A stretch of DNA of 64,000 bases from JANNSX01 sp963741525 (lineage in GTDB: Bacteria; Pseudomonadota; Alphaproteobacteria; Rhizobiales; Hyphomicrobiaceae), in the NCBI GenBank assembly GCA_963741525.1, contig CAVUIW010000014.1, positions 1 through 64,000 on the forward strand, in the 5' to 3' direction. The position numbers were made by a program, and so were the translations under genes. The notes below the pieces were generated by a model. It ran no database searches. It worked only from the letters and a program-made list of their open reading frames with translations, and was not told the DNA's origin. Below are positions 54,625 through 63,416 of the stretch, in pieces. How positions within the stretch are numbered: the stretch's first letter is position 1; every line of letters starts with the position of its first letter.

Positions 54625-54747
54625 GGCGGAATTCGGTCCGTCCAGTGGACAATTGGCGCGTTGCATCTGGCCGACTGATGAGCCTAGTACAAAGGGGCTC
54701 GTGCGCAGATGGCGCCAGCGCCCCAACCCAACAAAGAGCGAGGCATC

Positions 54748-55762
54748 ATGCGCGACGAGCGAGAGCGGCCGCGCCGGCTGAATCTGGCGCTCCAGGGCGG
54801 CGGGGCGCATGGCGCGTTCACCTGGGGCGTGCTCGACCGGCTGCTCGAGGAGGAAACGCTCACGTTCGACATGGTGAGCGCCGCAAGCGCGGGTGCGGTC
54901 AATGCCGTGGCGATGCTGTCGGGTCTGGCCGCCGGTGGCCATGAAGCGGCGCGGGCCAAACTCGATGCCGTCTGGCAGGCGATCTCCAAGGCCGGGCTGC
55001 CGGACTACATCCGCCTCAATCCCTTCCTGGCGGGTCTCGCCCGCGCGCACGGCCTCGTCTCGCCCTACACCTTCAATCCGCTCGACATCAATCCGCTGAA
55101 GGACATCCTTGTCGAGCACATCGACTTCGATCGGTTGCAGGCCCATCCGCCGGCGCGAACTCATCATCTCGGCAACCGACGTGGCGACCGGTGAAGCCCG
55201 CCTGTTCGACGAGCGCGAGGTCAGCATCGACGTGGTGCTGGCCTCGGCCTCGTTGCCGACACTCTACCGGTCGGTCGAGATCGGCGGTCGGGCCTATTGG
55301 GACGGCGGCTTTTCGGCCAATCCGGATCTCGTGACGCTGGCGGCACGCTCCGAGACCGCCGACACGCTGCTGGTTCTCCTCAACCCGGTAAGCGTGGACA
55401 CCGTGCCGCGGCAGGCGGCCGAGATCGCCCACCATGTCAGCCGCATCACCTTCAACCAGCCTTTGCTGCGGGATTTGCGAGAACTCGAGGCACGAAAGCA
55501 GAGCCTCAAGGGCTTCTGGCGCTGGCTCGCGCCCGCCGAGGAGCGGCGGATCGCCCGGCACCGCCTCCATACCCTGTCGGCCGACGCCTATACCGCCGGT
55601 TTGGCGCCTGAAAGCCGCCTGCAAACCCATTGGGAACTCTTGTCGCACCTTAAGTCCGCAGGCCGCACCGAGGCCGACCGCTGGCTCGACGGAGGGACGC
55701 AGGTAACGGCAACTCGTCAGCTAGGCCCCTGGCCGTTCAGCAGAATTCGCCGCGCTGCCTGA
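54748..55762 (+). CDS. patatin-like phospholipase family protein (frameshifted)
   Basis: About 337 residues. The oxyanion loop is LALQGGGAHGAFTWGVL. The nucleophile region SAASAGAVNAVAML keeps Ser-x-Gly, although the first Gly of G-x-S-x-G is Ala. The catalytic Asp is in DGGFSANP. Likely a cytoplasmic lipid acyl hydrolase. The break is at 55157-55162: GAACTC read as GACTC gives HPPARLIISATDV. ATG at 54748, preceded by GCGAGG. No operon partner. Confidence 0.88.
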
Positions 55763-55938
55763 AGCGGCCCAAGCGCTCTGCCATTGTTACCAATCGGTAT
55801 ATGCGCCAGCCGCATGCCCTGAATGCCCCGGGGGGGCTAGTAAACGGCGTTTGGAATCGTCATATTGCGGTGCAACAACACGGGTAAAGAAGTCCGTGCG
55901 TCCGGTAACGGCTGGACGAACCGAAACGGAGAATAATC

Positions 55939-56190
55939 ATGAGCAATTTCAATAATATGATGCACGGACGCGCGAGCGTCATGGGGTTTGCCATCGAGGC
56001 ATTGGGCAATGCAATATTCGGCACCGTAGGCCAGTCCTTCAAGGCTGGGCGCGATCGCCGGGAATTGGGCCGCGAACTGTCGCGTCTGACGGACCGTGAG
56101 CTTGCCGATATCGGCCTCTCGCGCGCCGACGTGCCGCGCGGGTTCTGGGACCAGGTGTCGGTCCACAACCACATCTTCCGCCGGCCCTAG
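55939..56190 (+). CDS. DUF1127 protein
   Basis: 83 residues. The C-terminal DUF1127 (YjiS-like) motif is LGRELSRLTDRELADIGLSRADVPR. Small Arg-rich DUF1127 proteins affect phosphate, carbon or RNA metabolism in several Alphaproteobacteria. GGAGA lies ahead of the ATG. A good intrinsic terminator follows at 56240-56272, marking it as monocistronic. Confidence 0.88.
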   Translation: MSNFNNMMHGRASVMGFAIEALGNAIFGTVGQSFKAGRDRRELGRELSRLTDRELADIGLSRADVPRGFWDQVSVHNHIFRRP

Positions 56191-56239
56191 CGAGCTAAGG
56201 TAAGGCCCGGTATCAGCCGGCCCTCACCTGACGAACACG

Positions 56240-56272
56240 AGCGGCGGTTGCCCCACGGCGACCGCCGCTTTT
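56240..56272 (+). terminator. intrinsic terminator after the DUF1127 gene
   Basis: Perfect 9-bp stem AGCGGCGGT / ACCGCCGCT at 56240-56248 and 56261-56269, with a 12-base loop and a T-run beginning at the stem end (TTTT). Confidence 0.8.
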
Positions 56273-56393
56273 CGTATGACCGCTCTGCCGGGGCTCCATG
56301 GCTCGCCTCGCAATCGCGCTTGTGGGGGGGATCGTGCCGCCGCTATATGCTCAGCATGACGATCCAACCATCCCGAAAGACGGAGTGAGCGAC

Positions 56394-56747
56394 ATGTCCT
56401 TGAAGCGTCTCGAAGTTGGCCCGCGCATGAGCCAGGTGGTCATCCACAACAATATCGCCTACCTCGCCGGTCAGGTGGCCATGGGCGCCAAGGGCAAGTC
56501 GGTCGGCGAGCAAACCCAGGACATCCTCAACGCCATCGACAAGCATCTGAAGGCCGCCGGCACCGACAAGACGAAGCTCATCACCACGAACATCTGGCTC
56601 GCCGATATCTCCAAATTCGCCGAGATGAACGCCGTCTGGGACAAGTGGGTGTCCTCGGGCAATACGCCCGCCCGCGCCACCGTCGAGGCCAAGCTCGCGG
56701 CGCCCGAATTCACCGTCGAGATCATGGTGACGGCGGCGATCGACTAG
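56394..56747 (+). CDS. ridA: RidA family reactive-imine deaminase
   Basis: 117 residues of the YjgF/YER057c/UK114 fold. It carries VVIHNNIAYLAGQVA and the conserved Arg in TPARATVEAKLA, with the C-terminal strand VEIMVTAA. RidA proteins hydrolyse 2-iminoacids or enamines. The next gene is a D-amino acid dehydrogenase 28 bases away, whose product is such an imine, so the pairing makes chemical sense. Confidence 0.9.
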   Translation: MSLKRLEVGPRMSQVVIHNNIAYLAGQVAMGAKGKSVGEQTQDILNAIDKHLKAAGTDKTKLITTNIWLADISKFAEMNAVWDKWVSSGNTPARATVEAKLAAPEFTVEIMVTAAID

Positions 56748-56775
56748 ACCAGAGGGTAGAGGGGAATCGGTCTCG

Positions 56776-58023
56776 ATGAAGATAGCGGTTCTGGGCGCCG
56801 GCATCGTCGGCATCACGACGGCCTATCAGCTGTTGAAAGACGGCCACAAGGTCGTGATCGTCGACCGCGAGCCCGAGGCCGCTAACTTCACCTCCTTCTC
56901 CAATGCCGGACTGGTCGCGCCCGGGCACGCCTATGCCTGGGCGTCACCCGCCGCGCCCGGCATGATGTGGCGCTCCCAGTGGCGCAACGACCAGGCGATC
57001 CGCTTCAAGCCCCGTCTCGATCCACGCCAATGGTCGTGGATCCGCAAGTTTCTCGCCGAGTGCACAGCCGAACGTGCCGTCACTAACACGAAGCACAAGG
57101 CCCGGCTCTCGATCTACTCGCAGAAGGTGCTGAACGAGGTCGGTGCGGAAACGCGCATCCCGTATGATCGCGTCAACGGCGGGCTGCTCTACTTCTTCCG
57201 TTCGCCCGCGAGCTACGAGCGGGGCTCGAAGAAGGCCGACATCCTGCGCAACGCGGGCATCCCGATTGACTCGATCTCGACGGAACAGGCGATCAAGATG
57301 GACCCGGGCCTGAAGGCCGCGGCCAGTCAGATCGCCGGCGCGCTCTACGTCAAAAGCGACGAGGGCGGCGATTGCCGAATCTTCACCCAGGCGCTCGCCG
57401 AGAAATGCCGCGCCATGGGCGCCGAGATCAACCTCTCGACCACGATCAAGAGCATCGAGGCGAAGAACGGCGAAATCTCCCACGTCGAGACGAGTACCGG
57501 CCCGATTTACGCCGATGCCTTTGTGCTGGCGCTCGGCGTCTACAGTCCGGAATTCGTCAAGCGCCTCGGCATCAAGCTGCCGGTCTATCCGGTCAAGGGC
57601 TATGCCATGACGATCCCGATCAGCGACAAATCGAAAGTCGCGCGGCTGGGCGGCGTCGATGAGGATAATCTGCTCGCCTATTGTCCGTTCGAGAAGCGGC
57701 TGCGCGTCACGGCGACGGCCGAAATCGCGGGCTTCGACACCTCGCACAAGCCTAGCGACTTCCGCGTCATGTCGGACAGGGTCAAGCAGCTGTTTCCGCA
57801 AGGCCTCGATTGGGCGAATGCGAGCTACTGGGCAGGCTTGCGTCCCATGACTCCGACCGCCATTCCAATCGTCGACCGCTCGCCCATCGCGAATTTGTGG
57901 ATCAATACCGGCCACGGCCATATGGGTTGGACGATGTCCAACGGCTCGGCCCGGATCGTCGCCGACCTGATCGCCCAACGCCGCCCCGCCATCGATACGG
58001 AAGGACTTCGCTATGAGCATTGA
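56776..58023 (+). CDS. dadA: D-amino acid dehydrogenase (DadA family)
   Basis: 415 residues. The FAD-binding Rossmann start is MKIAVLGAGIVGITTAYQLL and the second FAD motif is near the end (LWINTGHGHMGWTMSNGSA). FSNAGLVAPGHAYAWASP and YPVKGYAMTIPI match small-subunit DadA. It oxidises D-amino acids to 2-oxo acids plus ammonia, passing electrons to quinone. The start has GGGGAA upstream. The 3-prime end overlaps the racemase-family gene by 11 bases. Confidence 0.9.
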   Translation: MKIAVLGAGIVGITTAYQLLKDGHKVVIVDREPEAANFTSFSNAGLVAPGHAYAWASPAAPGMMWRSQWRNDQAIRFKPRLDPRQWSWIRKFLAECTAERAVTNTKHKARLSIYSQKVLNEVGAETRIPYDRVNGGLLYFFRSPASYERGSKKADILRNAGIPIDSISTEQAIKMDPGLKAAASQIAGALYVKSDEGGDCRIFTQALAEKCRAMGAEINLSTTIKSIEAKNGEISHVETSTGPIYADAFVLALGVYSPEFVKRLGIKLPVYPVKGYAMTIPISDKSKVARLGGVDEDNLLAYCPFEKRLRVTATAEIAGFDTSHKPSDFRVMSDRVKQLFPQGLDWANASYWAGLRPMTPTAIPIVDRSPIANLWINTGHGHMGWTMSNGSARIVADLIAQRRPAIDTEGLRYEH

Positions 58024-58837
58024 GACCGATATCGGCACCCGCCGCGCCCGTGCGAAGTCGCCGCGCGCCAAGACCCCGACCGAGTTCATCGAGCACTTGC
58101 CCTTCAAGACCGACAAGGGCATCTCGACCAAGGCGCGCGTCGGCCTCATCGTGCTCGCCTCCGACAACACCATCGAGCACGAGTTCCGCTTGGCCTTCGA
58201 GGGCCTAAAAGGCGTCGGCCTGTTCGAAAGCCGTATTTACAATTCGACGACCATCACGCCCGAAACGCTCGCCGCCATGGGCCCGCACATCACGGAAGCC
58301 GCGCGCCTGCTGTTGCCGGGCACAGAGCTGGACGTCATCGGCTATGGCTGCACCTCGGCCTCGATGGTGTTGGGCGAGAAGAAGGTCGCGGAGGAGGTTC
58401 GGAAGGCGAAGCCCAAGGCCAAGGTCACTAACCCGATCACCGCCGCCTTCGCCGCTTTCGATGCCTTCAAGGCGAAGCGCATCGCGGTGCTGACGCCCTA
58501 CCGCGCCGACGTCAACGCCATCGTCCAGAAGTACATCGAGGCCAAGGGTTACGAGGTTCCCGTGTTCGGCTCTTTCAACGAGGAGAACGACACCACGGTC
58601 GCCAACATCGACTTGAAGAGCGTCAAGCGCGGAATTGCTTCGATCACCAAGGGCCGCGACGTCGATATGGTGTTCGTCTCCTGCACGGGGCTCCGGCTCG
58701 CCGAGTTGGTGACGGAGATCGAGGAAGCGGTCGGCCTGCCTGTCACCTCGTCCAACCATGCGCTCGCCTGGCATTGCATGCGGCTCGCCGGCATCAAGCA
58801 GAAGCGGCCGGAGCTGGGGCGGCTTTATACGAGGTAG
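58013..58837 (+). CDS. Asp/Glu racemase / maleate isomerase family protein
   Basis: 274 residues. Two-domain fold with a pair of catalytic cysteines, Cys113 (IGYGCTSASMV) and Cys224 (VSCTGLRLAE). This is the pattern of maleate cis-trans isomerase, arylmalonate decarboxylase and EutA/DoeX-type proteins. It probably racemises an amino acid or its derivative, or isomerises a dicarboxylate. The 11-base overlap with dadA implies linked function: converting an L-substrate to its D-form for oxidation is the simplest model. Exact substrate unknown. Confidence 0.85.
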   Translation: MSIETDIGTRRARAKSPRAKTPTEFIEHLPFKTDKGISTKARVGLIVLASDNTIEHEFRLAFEGLKGVGLFESRIYNSTTITPETLAAMGPHITEAARLLLPGTELDVIGYGCTSASMVLGEKKVAEEVRKAKPKAKVTNPITAAFAAFDAFKAKRIAVLTPYRADVNAIVQKYIEAKGYEVPVFGSFNEENDTTVANIDLKSVKRGIASITKGRDVDMVFVSCTGLRLAELVTEIEEAVGLPVTSSNHALAWHCMRLAGIKQKRPELGRLYTR

Positions 58838-58941
58838 GCTCCCGGTTGCATCTGTTGCGTCTGCAAGCGATGCAGCCATGCCATCCGGCGATCGCCGCGA
58901 ATCACTTAGGCTCCACGCCGGGACAAGCGGGGAGCCTGTTC

Positions 58942-59127
58942 ATGCGATTGAAGATCTGCACATCAGCGCCCATGGCCACCACCATCTGGGACCGCCGGGC
59001 GAGTGTCCTCGAGGCTGGCTTCAAGCTCATGGAGAAGAAGCCCGACGACAGGGTTTGGACATCGAGCGACTGGCGGCTCTGGCGCTATGCGAATGCGGTC
59101 TCGAAGCGTCTCGAGCGGTTGAATTGA
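58942..59127 (+). CDS. small hypothetical protein
   Basis: 61 residues starting at an ATG with GGGGAG eight bases upstream; an ATG at 58972 is also possible. Basic, Trp-rich C-terminal half (VWTSSDWRLWRYANAVSKRL). Not recognised. Could be a small DNA- or membrane-associated protein, or not a gene. No conserved neighbour. Confidence 0.4.
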   Translation: MRLKICTSAPMATTIWDRRASVLEAGFKLMEKKPDDRVWTSSDWRLWRYANAVSKRLERLN

Positions 59128-59200
59128 GCCACCGAGATCGCAGGGCTTGACTGACTTTCAGGAGCGAGCCTGCTCAGGTCGAGACCGGACATGTTTTCGG

Positions 59201-59364
59201 CCCTCCCCCTTCGGGGGAGGGTGCCGACAGGCGGGAGAGGGGTTGAGCGTTTCGCCGATCTCTCTTCACACCCTACTTGGGCCGAGATTTGATGAGGAGC
59301 AGTGCCTCACTCAACCCCTCTCCCGGCCCATTCGCGCCACTCTCTCCCCAACGGAGAGGGCCGG
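59201..59364. repeat. CCCTC-rich inverted repeat cluster
   Basis: Hairpin CCCTCCCC / GGGGAGGG at 59201-59221, then a perfect 15-base inverted repeat with arms at 59233-59247 and 59310-59324, and a further CTCTCC / GGAGAG stem near 59342-59358. It is the same class as 13165-13307. No gene lies in 59128-59418. Confidence 0.75.
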
Positions 59365-59418
59365 CTACATCGGCAGCGTGACAAGTGATGAACTTCGCAT
59401 CGCGTCATGGAGCACCAC

Positions 59419-60135
59419 TCACGGCGCGAGCAGCGCGATCCTCGCCGAAATCTCGCGCAGCAATTTCGAGCGGATCGCCTCCTTGAAGTCCTCGTAGTTC
59501 CGGGATTTCATGACGAAGCTGTCATGGCCGATGATGACATTGTCCCGGTAGTAATTGTCGAGGTCATGTACCTCGTTGATGATGGCGAGCCCATTGACGA
59601 CGACATCGTGCGCGTTCGCCATCATGCGCGCCTGCGGCAAGAGTATCGTCACCTCCTCACGGGCCGGCGTCTCCACGCCATCACCCGACACATCGACCAC
59701 GCGCCGGGGCGCCGTGAAGCGATTGTCGGCGATGAGACGAACTGAATAGGCGACGGCCGAACCGATGCCTGTTCCACCTTCCACACGGCGCGGGAACTGG
59801 GATACCGCATCGGCGAAGGTGAGTGCGCTCGGCCGGTCGCCGACCACGAACCAGCTGCTCTCGTCTTTGGGAAGCGTCCCGTCGGCCCAGACGACGATAG
59901 CGACCGCGATGCGCCCGGTCGGTCCCGAGCCGATCGCCGACTGCACGGCCTCGTCGCGGAAGGCCTCGGCAATACCCTGGATCTGCAGTTGATACTCGGT
60001 TTCGTCGACGCTGCCAGAGGCATCGACGGCCAACACCAGCTCGAGGTCGACCTCTTCCGCGGACGCGAGGGCAGGAGCCAGCCCGAGTGCCAGCAGGCTG
60101 ACTATGATAAAGCGTCTGGCGTTCGTCAGGGCCAC
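59419..60135 (-). CDS. DUF1194 secreted VWA-like protein
   Basis: About 238 residues. A signal peptide (about 1-26, ending ALASA) precedes a von Willebrand A-like domain with MIDAS motif DASGSVDETEY (Asp38, Ser40, Ser42). RRVVDVSGDGVETPARE and the DUF1194 C-terminus follow. Presumed periplasmic metal-dependent protein-binding module of unknown role. The GTG at 60135 was chosen because it places the signal peptide at the N-terminus. Stand-alone. Confidence 0.85.
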   Translation of the reverse strand: MALTNARRFIIVSLLALGLAPALASAEEVDLELVLAVDASGSVDETEYQLQIQGIAEAFRDEAVQSAIGSGPTGRIAVAIVVWADGTLPKDESSWFVVGDRPSALTFADAVSQFPRRVEGGTGIGSAVAYSVRLIADNRFTAPRRVVDVSGDGVETPAREEVTILLPQARMMANAHDVVVNGLAIINEVHDLDNYYRDNVIIGHDSFVMKSRNYEDFKEAIRSKLLREISARIALLAP

Positions 60136-60203
60136 ATGGCCAGTGTGCCTTGAGGCAAGGCAATCGGCAACGGCAATTGCGTAACGATGCAGTGAGCTTG
60201 AAA

Positions 60204-60812
60204 TCACCCGACGAGTTCGATTGCCTCGGCGATGGACTTGATCGGCACGAAATTGGCGAGGTCGGCGATAGCGGTCTTGTGCACCTCCTCGTCGAAGGCG
60301 GCGCACCCGTCCTCGAGCACGATGGCCGAGAAATCTCGGATCTGGGCATCGCGGACGGTGGTGGCAACGCTGACAGCCGTGGTGATGCCGCCGATGAGTA
60401 GTGTTTCGATCGAAGCCTGGCGGAGCACCCATTCCAGCCGCGTCATGTAGAAGGCCGAGTAGGCGACCTTCTCGATCGAGAAGTCGACTGGCTCCAGCTC
60501 GGCAGCGAGCTTGTGGCCCCAGGTGCCGACCTGGAAGTCGCCCTTGCCGAGGAACGGCCTGAGCCGCCTCAGATGCTCGCTGATGAAGGGCTCGCCGCCC
60601 TTGCCGGTCACCAGAGTCAAATGGGTCGAGACGATCCAGCCGTCCTTGGCGCGGATCGCATCAGCCAGCGGGCGGATGCGATCCGGCAGCGTGCTGATCG
60701 CCCGACATTGCAGGCCGGCGCGGCCGTAGGCGCCCTTGGGGTGCACGACGTCGTTCTGCACGTCGATGATCAACAGCGCCGTGCGCTTCAGATCGAGACC
60801 ACGCTTGGGCAT
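60204..60812 (-). CDS. isochorismatase-fold hydrolase lacking the catalytic Cys
   Basis: 202 residues. Fold motifs are present: Asp17 in LLIIDVQND and Lys115 in FSIEKVAYSAF. The usual nucleophile position reads GGITTAVSVATTVRDA, placing Ser148 where cysteine hydrolases of the family have Cys (T-N-V-C-V). A Ser at this place is known in true isochorismatases such as PhzD, which use acid-base rather than covalent chemistry. Thus it is unlikely to be a cysteine amidohydrolase. No isochorismate or siderophore genes adjoin it. Confidence 0.85.
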   Translation of the reverse strand: MPKRGLDLKRTALLIIDVQNDVVHPKGAYGRAGLQCRAISTLPDRIRPLADAIRAKDGWIVSTHLTLVTGKGGEPFISEHLRRLRPFLGKGDFQVGTWGHKLAAELEPVDFSIEKVAYSAFYMTRLEWVLRQASIETLLIGGITTAVSVATTVRDAQIRDFSAIVLEDGCAAFDEEVHKTAIADLANFVPIKSIAEAIELVG

Positions 60813-61040
60813 GGACGCTCCGTTCTTGCCTGTTCGTCCGCGGCTGGCCGAGGCGACTCTGCCACCGTTTCCGCCGCACGCACAGATAGCAGCGCGTCAG
60901 GGGTGGACAGGCTGCCATGCGATGGGTGGGCAACGGATCGTTCACTGAAAAGCCGAGTCTTCTGCCAGATCGCAGGAATTTGCCATTGTCCGCTGCCAGG
61001 CGCTTACCTAAACTGCCTCGTCCAGCCGCCGGAGTGTTCC

Positions 61041-63413
61041 ATGCAAGACCTGCCATTCGATCCGCGCCGCCAGGGACCACCTACCGCGAGCCGCATCTTG
61101 CGGCCGGGCATACCGCTGCTGGGGGTGGGCGTCGAGCGGTATACGGTGGAGGGTGGCGGGCTCATAGTCGTCGCGATCGAGCCCGGTGACCGGGTGACGA
61201 TCACCGACCTCGAGGGCGGGCAACCTGCCGAGCTAGTCACTGCCGATCCCAAGGGGCGGATCGATCTGTCCATCCTCGGCGTCAAGGCGAACGCCGCCGC
61301 CAAGGGCATTCGCGAGGCGCTGTCAGCGGATGAGGATAGCGCCCGGATCGTACGGCGCGGCCTCGAGCGGCGGAAGATCGATCTCGCAAGTGCCCGGGCC
61401 TTGAGGCTATTCTCCGCCGATAGCACCGCAGGCAATCGTGCCGAGTTCACGGCTGCCCACGAAGGCGTGCTGATCCTCGCCGCGCCCGGCAAGCCGATGC
61501 TGCCCTTTGAGCAAGACACCGCGACATCGATTGAACTCCGCATCACGCGAGCCAAGCCGAAGCGCAAGTCAGGCTCCCGCTTCAACCTGCCCGAGCCGCT
61601 CGCAGATCCGCTGCAAGACCATCGCATCAAGGCCGCGACCGCAACGGGCTACTTCGTCAAGGCCGGCGAGTACATCCAAATCATCGATGTCGATGGACGT
61701 CAGTGCACCGATTTCCAATGCTTCGATGCGCGCAAAGTCGACAAGGGCAAGGATCGGCCGCTCGACGTCACCTCCACGCGAACGATGATAGGCCTCGCCT
61801 ATCCGGCACCCGGACTCCCCTCGAAGGCCTTCGACCAGGATTTCGACCCACTTGTGGAAGTCGTGCGCGACACCTGCGGACGTCACGATGCCTTCGGGCT
61901 TGCCTGCACCTCGCGCTACTATGACGACATGGGATATCCGGGCCACCCCAACTGCACCGACAATTTCAACAACGCGCTGACGCCCTACGGCGTCAAGGCG
62001 CGGGCCGGCTGGATGGCAATCAACTTCTTCTACAACACTGGCATCGACGCCAACAACGTGATCTTTCTCGACGAGCCGTGGTCGCGGCCCGGCGACTATG
62101 TGCTACTCAAGGCGCTGACCGATCTCGTCTGCGTCTCCTCCTCTTGCCCCGACGACATCGACGCGGCCAATGCCTGGGATCCGACCGACATCCACGTCCG
62201 CACCTACGCGGCCAAGAGATCCTTTTCACGAGCGGCAGCATTCCGAATGAAACCCGACAGCGAGCCTAAGCTCACGAAAGAGACGCCGTTCCATCCCAGG
62301 ACCTCGAAGCTCACGCGCAAGCTCGTCGAGTATCGCGGCTACTGGCTGCCGTCCGAGTACAGGAACGGCGGCGCCATCGAGGAGTATTGGGCCGCCCGGA
62401 AGGCTGCCATCGTCACCGACCTGACGCCGCTACGGAAGTTCGAGGTGACGGGCCCCGATGCCGAGGCGCTACTGCAGTATGCGGTGACGCGAGACATTTC
62501 CAAGCTCGCCGTCGGCCAGGTTGTCTACACCGCTATGTGCTACGAGCACGGCGGCATGATCGACGACGGCACGGTGTTCCGTCTCGGCCACCACAACTTC
62601 CGCTGGATCGGGGGCGATGAGTATGGCGGCGAGCATTTGCGCAGGCTCGCCGAGAAGCTCGGACTGAAAGTCTGGGTGCGCAACTCGACCGATCAGCTCT
62701 GCAACCTGCAAGTCCAAGGGCCGAAATCGCGCGACATTCTGAAGGAGATCGTCTGGACGGCGCCGGCGCAAACGGCCATCGATGAGCTCGGCTGGTTCCG
62801 CTTTTGCGTCGGCCGCATCGGCGACTTCAAGGGCATCCCGCTGGTCGTCTCGCGCACGGGCTACACGGGCGAACTCGGCTTCGAGGTGTTTTGCCATCCC
62901 AAGGACGCGCCGGCCGTGTTCGATGCCATCTCGGAAGCAGGCAAGCCGCACGGCCTAAAGCCGCTGGGCTTGGCCGCACTCGACATGCTCCGCATCGAGG
63001 CAGGTCTCATCTTCGCCAACTACGACTTCTCAGACGAGACCGATCCCTTCGAGGCTGGCATTGGCTTCACCGTGCCGAAATCGAAAGAGGCGGACTTTGT
63101 CGGCAAGGCGTCGCTTGAGCGGCGCCGCGAGCATCCGATGCGCCGCCTCGTCGGCCTCGAAGTCGAGGGCCGCGATCCGGTCGGCCACGGTGACTGCATT
63201 CGGCTCGGCCGCGCGCAGGTCGGCGTGGTAACGAGCGCCACCTGGTCGCCAGCGCTGGAAAAGCAGATCGCGCTGGCGCGCGTTGATCTGACCGCCGCCG
63301 AACTCGGCACAAAGGTCGAGATTGGCAAGCTCGACGGCCACCAGAAGCGGCTGCCGGCTAAGGTCGTGCGCTTCCCGCATTATGATCCGGACAAGTCGCG
63401 AGTCAGGAGTTGA
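61041..63413 (+). CDS. DUF1989 - GcvT-like fusion protein
   Basis: 790 residues. Residues 1-185 form an N-terminal domain that looks like a diverged DUF1989-type half (VERYTVEGGGLIVVAIEPGD). Residues about 195-400 are DUF1989 (urea-carboxylase-associated family) with likely metal ligands Cys279, His282, Cys289 and Cys305. Residues about 425-790 are an aminomethyltransferase/GcvT-like tetrahydrofolate domain (YRGYWLPSEYRNGGAIEEYW, SRTGYTGELGFEVF, PLGLAALDMLRIEAGL). ATG at 61041 with GGAG seven bases upstream. Probably a one-carbon or demethylation enzyme. DmdA is the best-known sulfur-compound member of the fold, but the substrate here is open. Confidence 0.85.
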   Translation: MQDLPFDPRRQGPPTASRILRPGIPLLGVGVERYTVEGGGLIVVAIEPGDRVTITDLEGGQPAELVTADPKGRIDLSILGVKANAAAKGIREALSADEDSARIVRRGLERRKIDLASARALRLFSADSTAGNRAEFTAAHEGVLILAAPGKPMLPFEQDTATSIELRITRAKPKRKSGSRFNLPEPLADPLQDHRIKAATATGYFVKAGEYIQIIDVDGRQCTDFQCFDARKVDKGKDRPLDVTSTRTMIGLAYPAPGLPSKAFDQDFDPLVEVVRDTCGRHDAFGLACTSRYYDDMGYPGHPNCTDNFNNALTPYGVKARAGWMAINFFYNTGIDANNVIFLDEPWSRPGDYVLLKALTDLVCVSSSCPDDIDAANAWDPTDIHVRTYAAKRSFSRAAAFRMKPDSEPKLTKETPFHPRTSKLTRKLVEYRGYWLPSEYRNGGAIEEYWAARKAAIVTDLTPLRKFEVTGPDAEALLQYAVTRDISKLAVGQVVYTAMCYEHGGMIDDGTVFRLGHHNFRWIGGDEYGGEHLRRLAEKLGLKVWVRNSTDQLCNLQVQGPKSRDILKEIVWTAPAQTAIDELGWFRFCVGRIGDFKGIPLVVSRTGYTGELGFEVFCHPKDAPAVFDAISEAGKPHGLKPLGLAALDMLRIEAGLIFANYDFSDETDPFEAGIGFTVPKSKEADFVGKASLERRREHPMRRLVGLEVEGRDPVGHGDCIRLGRAQVGVVTSATWSPALEKQIALARVDLTAAELGTKVEIGKLDGHQKRLPAKVVRFPHYDPDKSRVRS

Positions 63414-63416
63414 GCA

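Noticed and set aside
29760..55762. True pseudogenisation of atpE, atpB, waaA, mutY and btuFC
   Set aside because: Each is repaired by one base, their neighbours are intact and several are essential, so artefact is the better explanation.
61041..63413. DmdA (DMSP demethylase) call for the GcvT-like protein
   Set aside because: DmdA is a single-domain protein of under 400 residues; the DUF1989 fusion and length argue for a different substrate.
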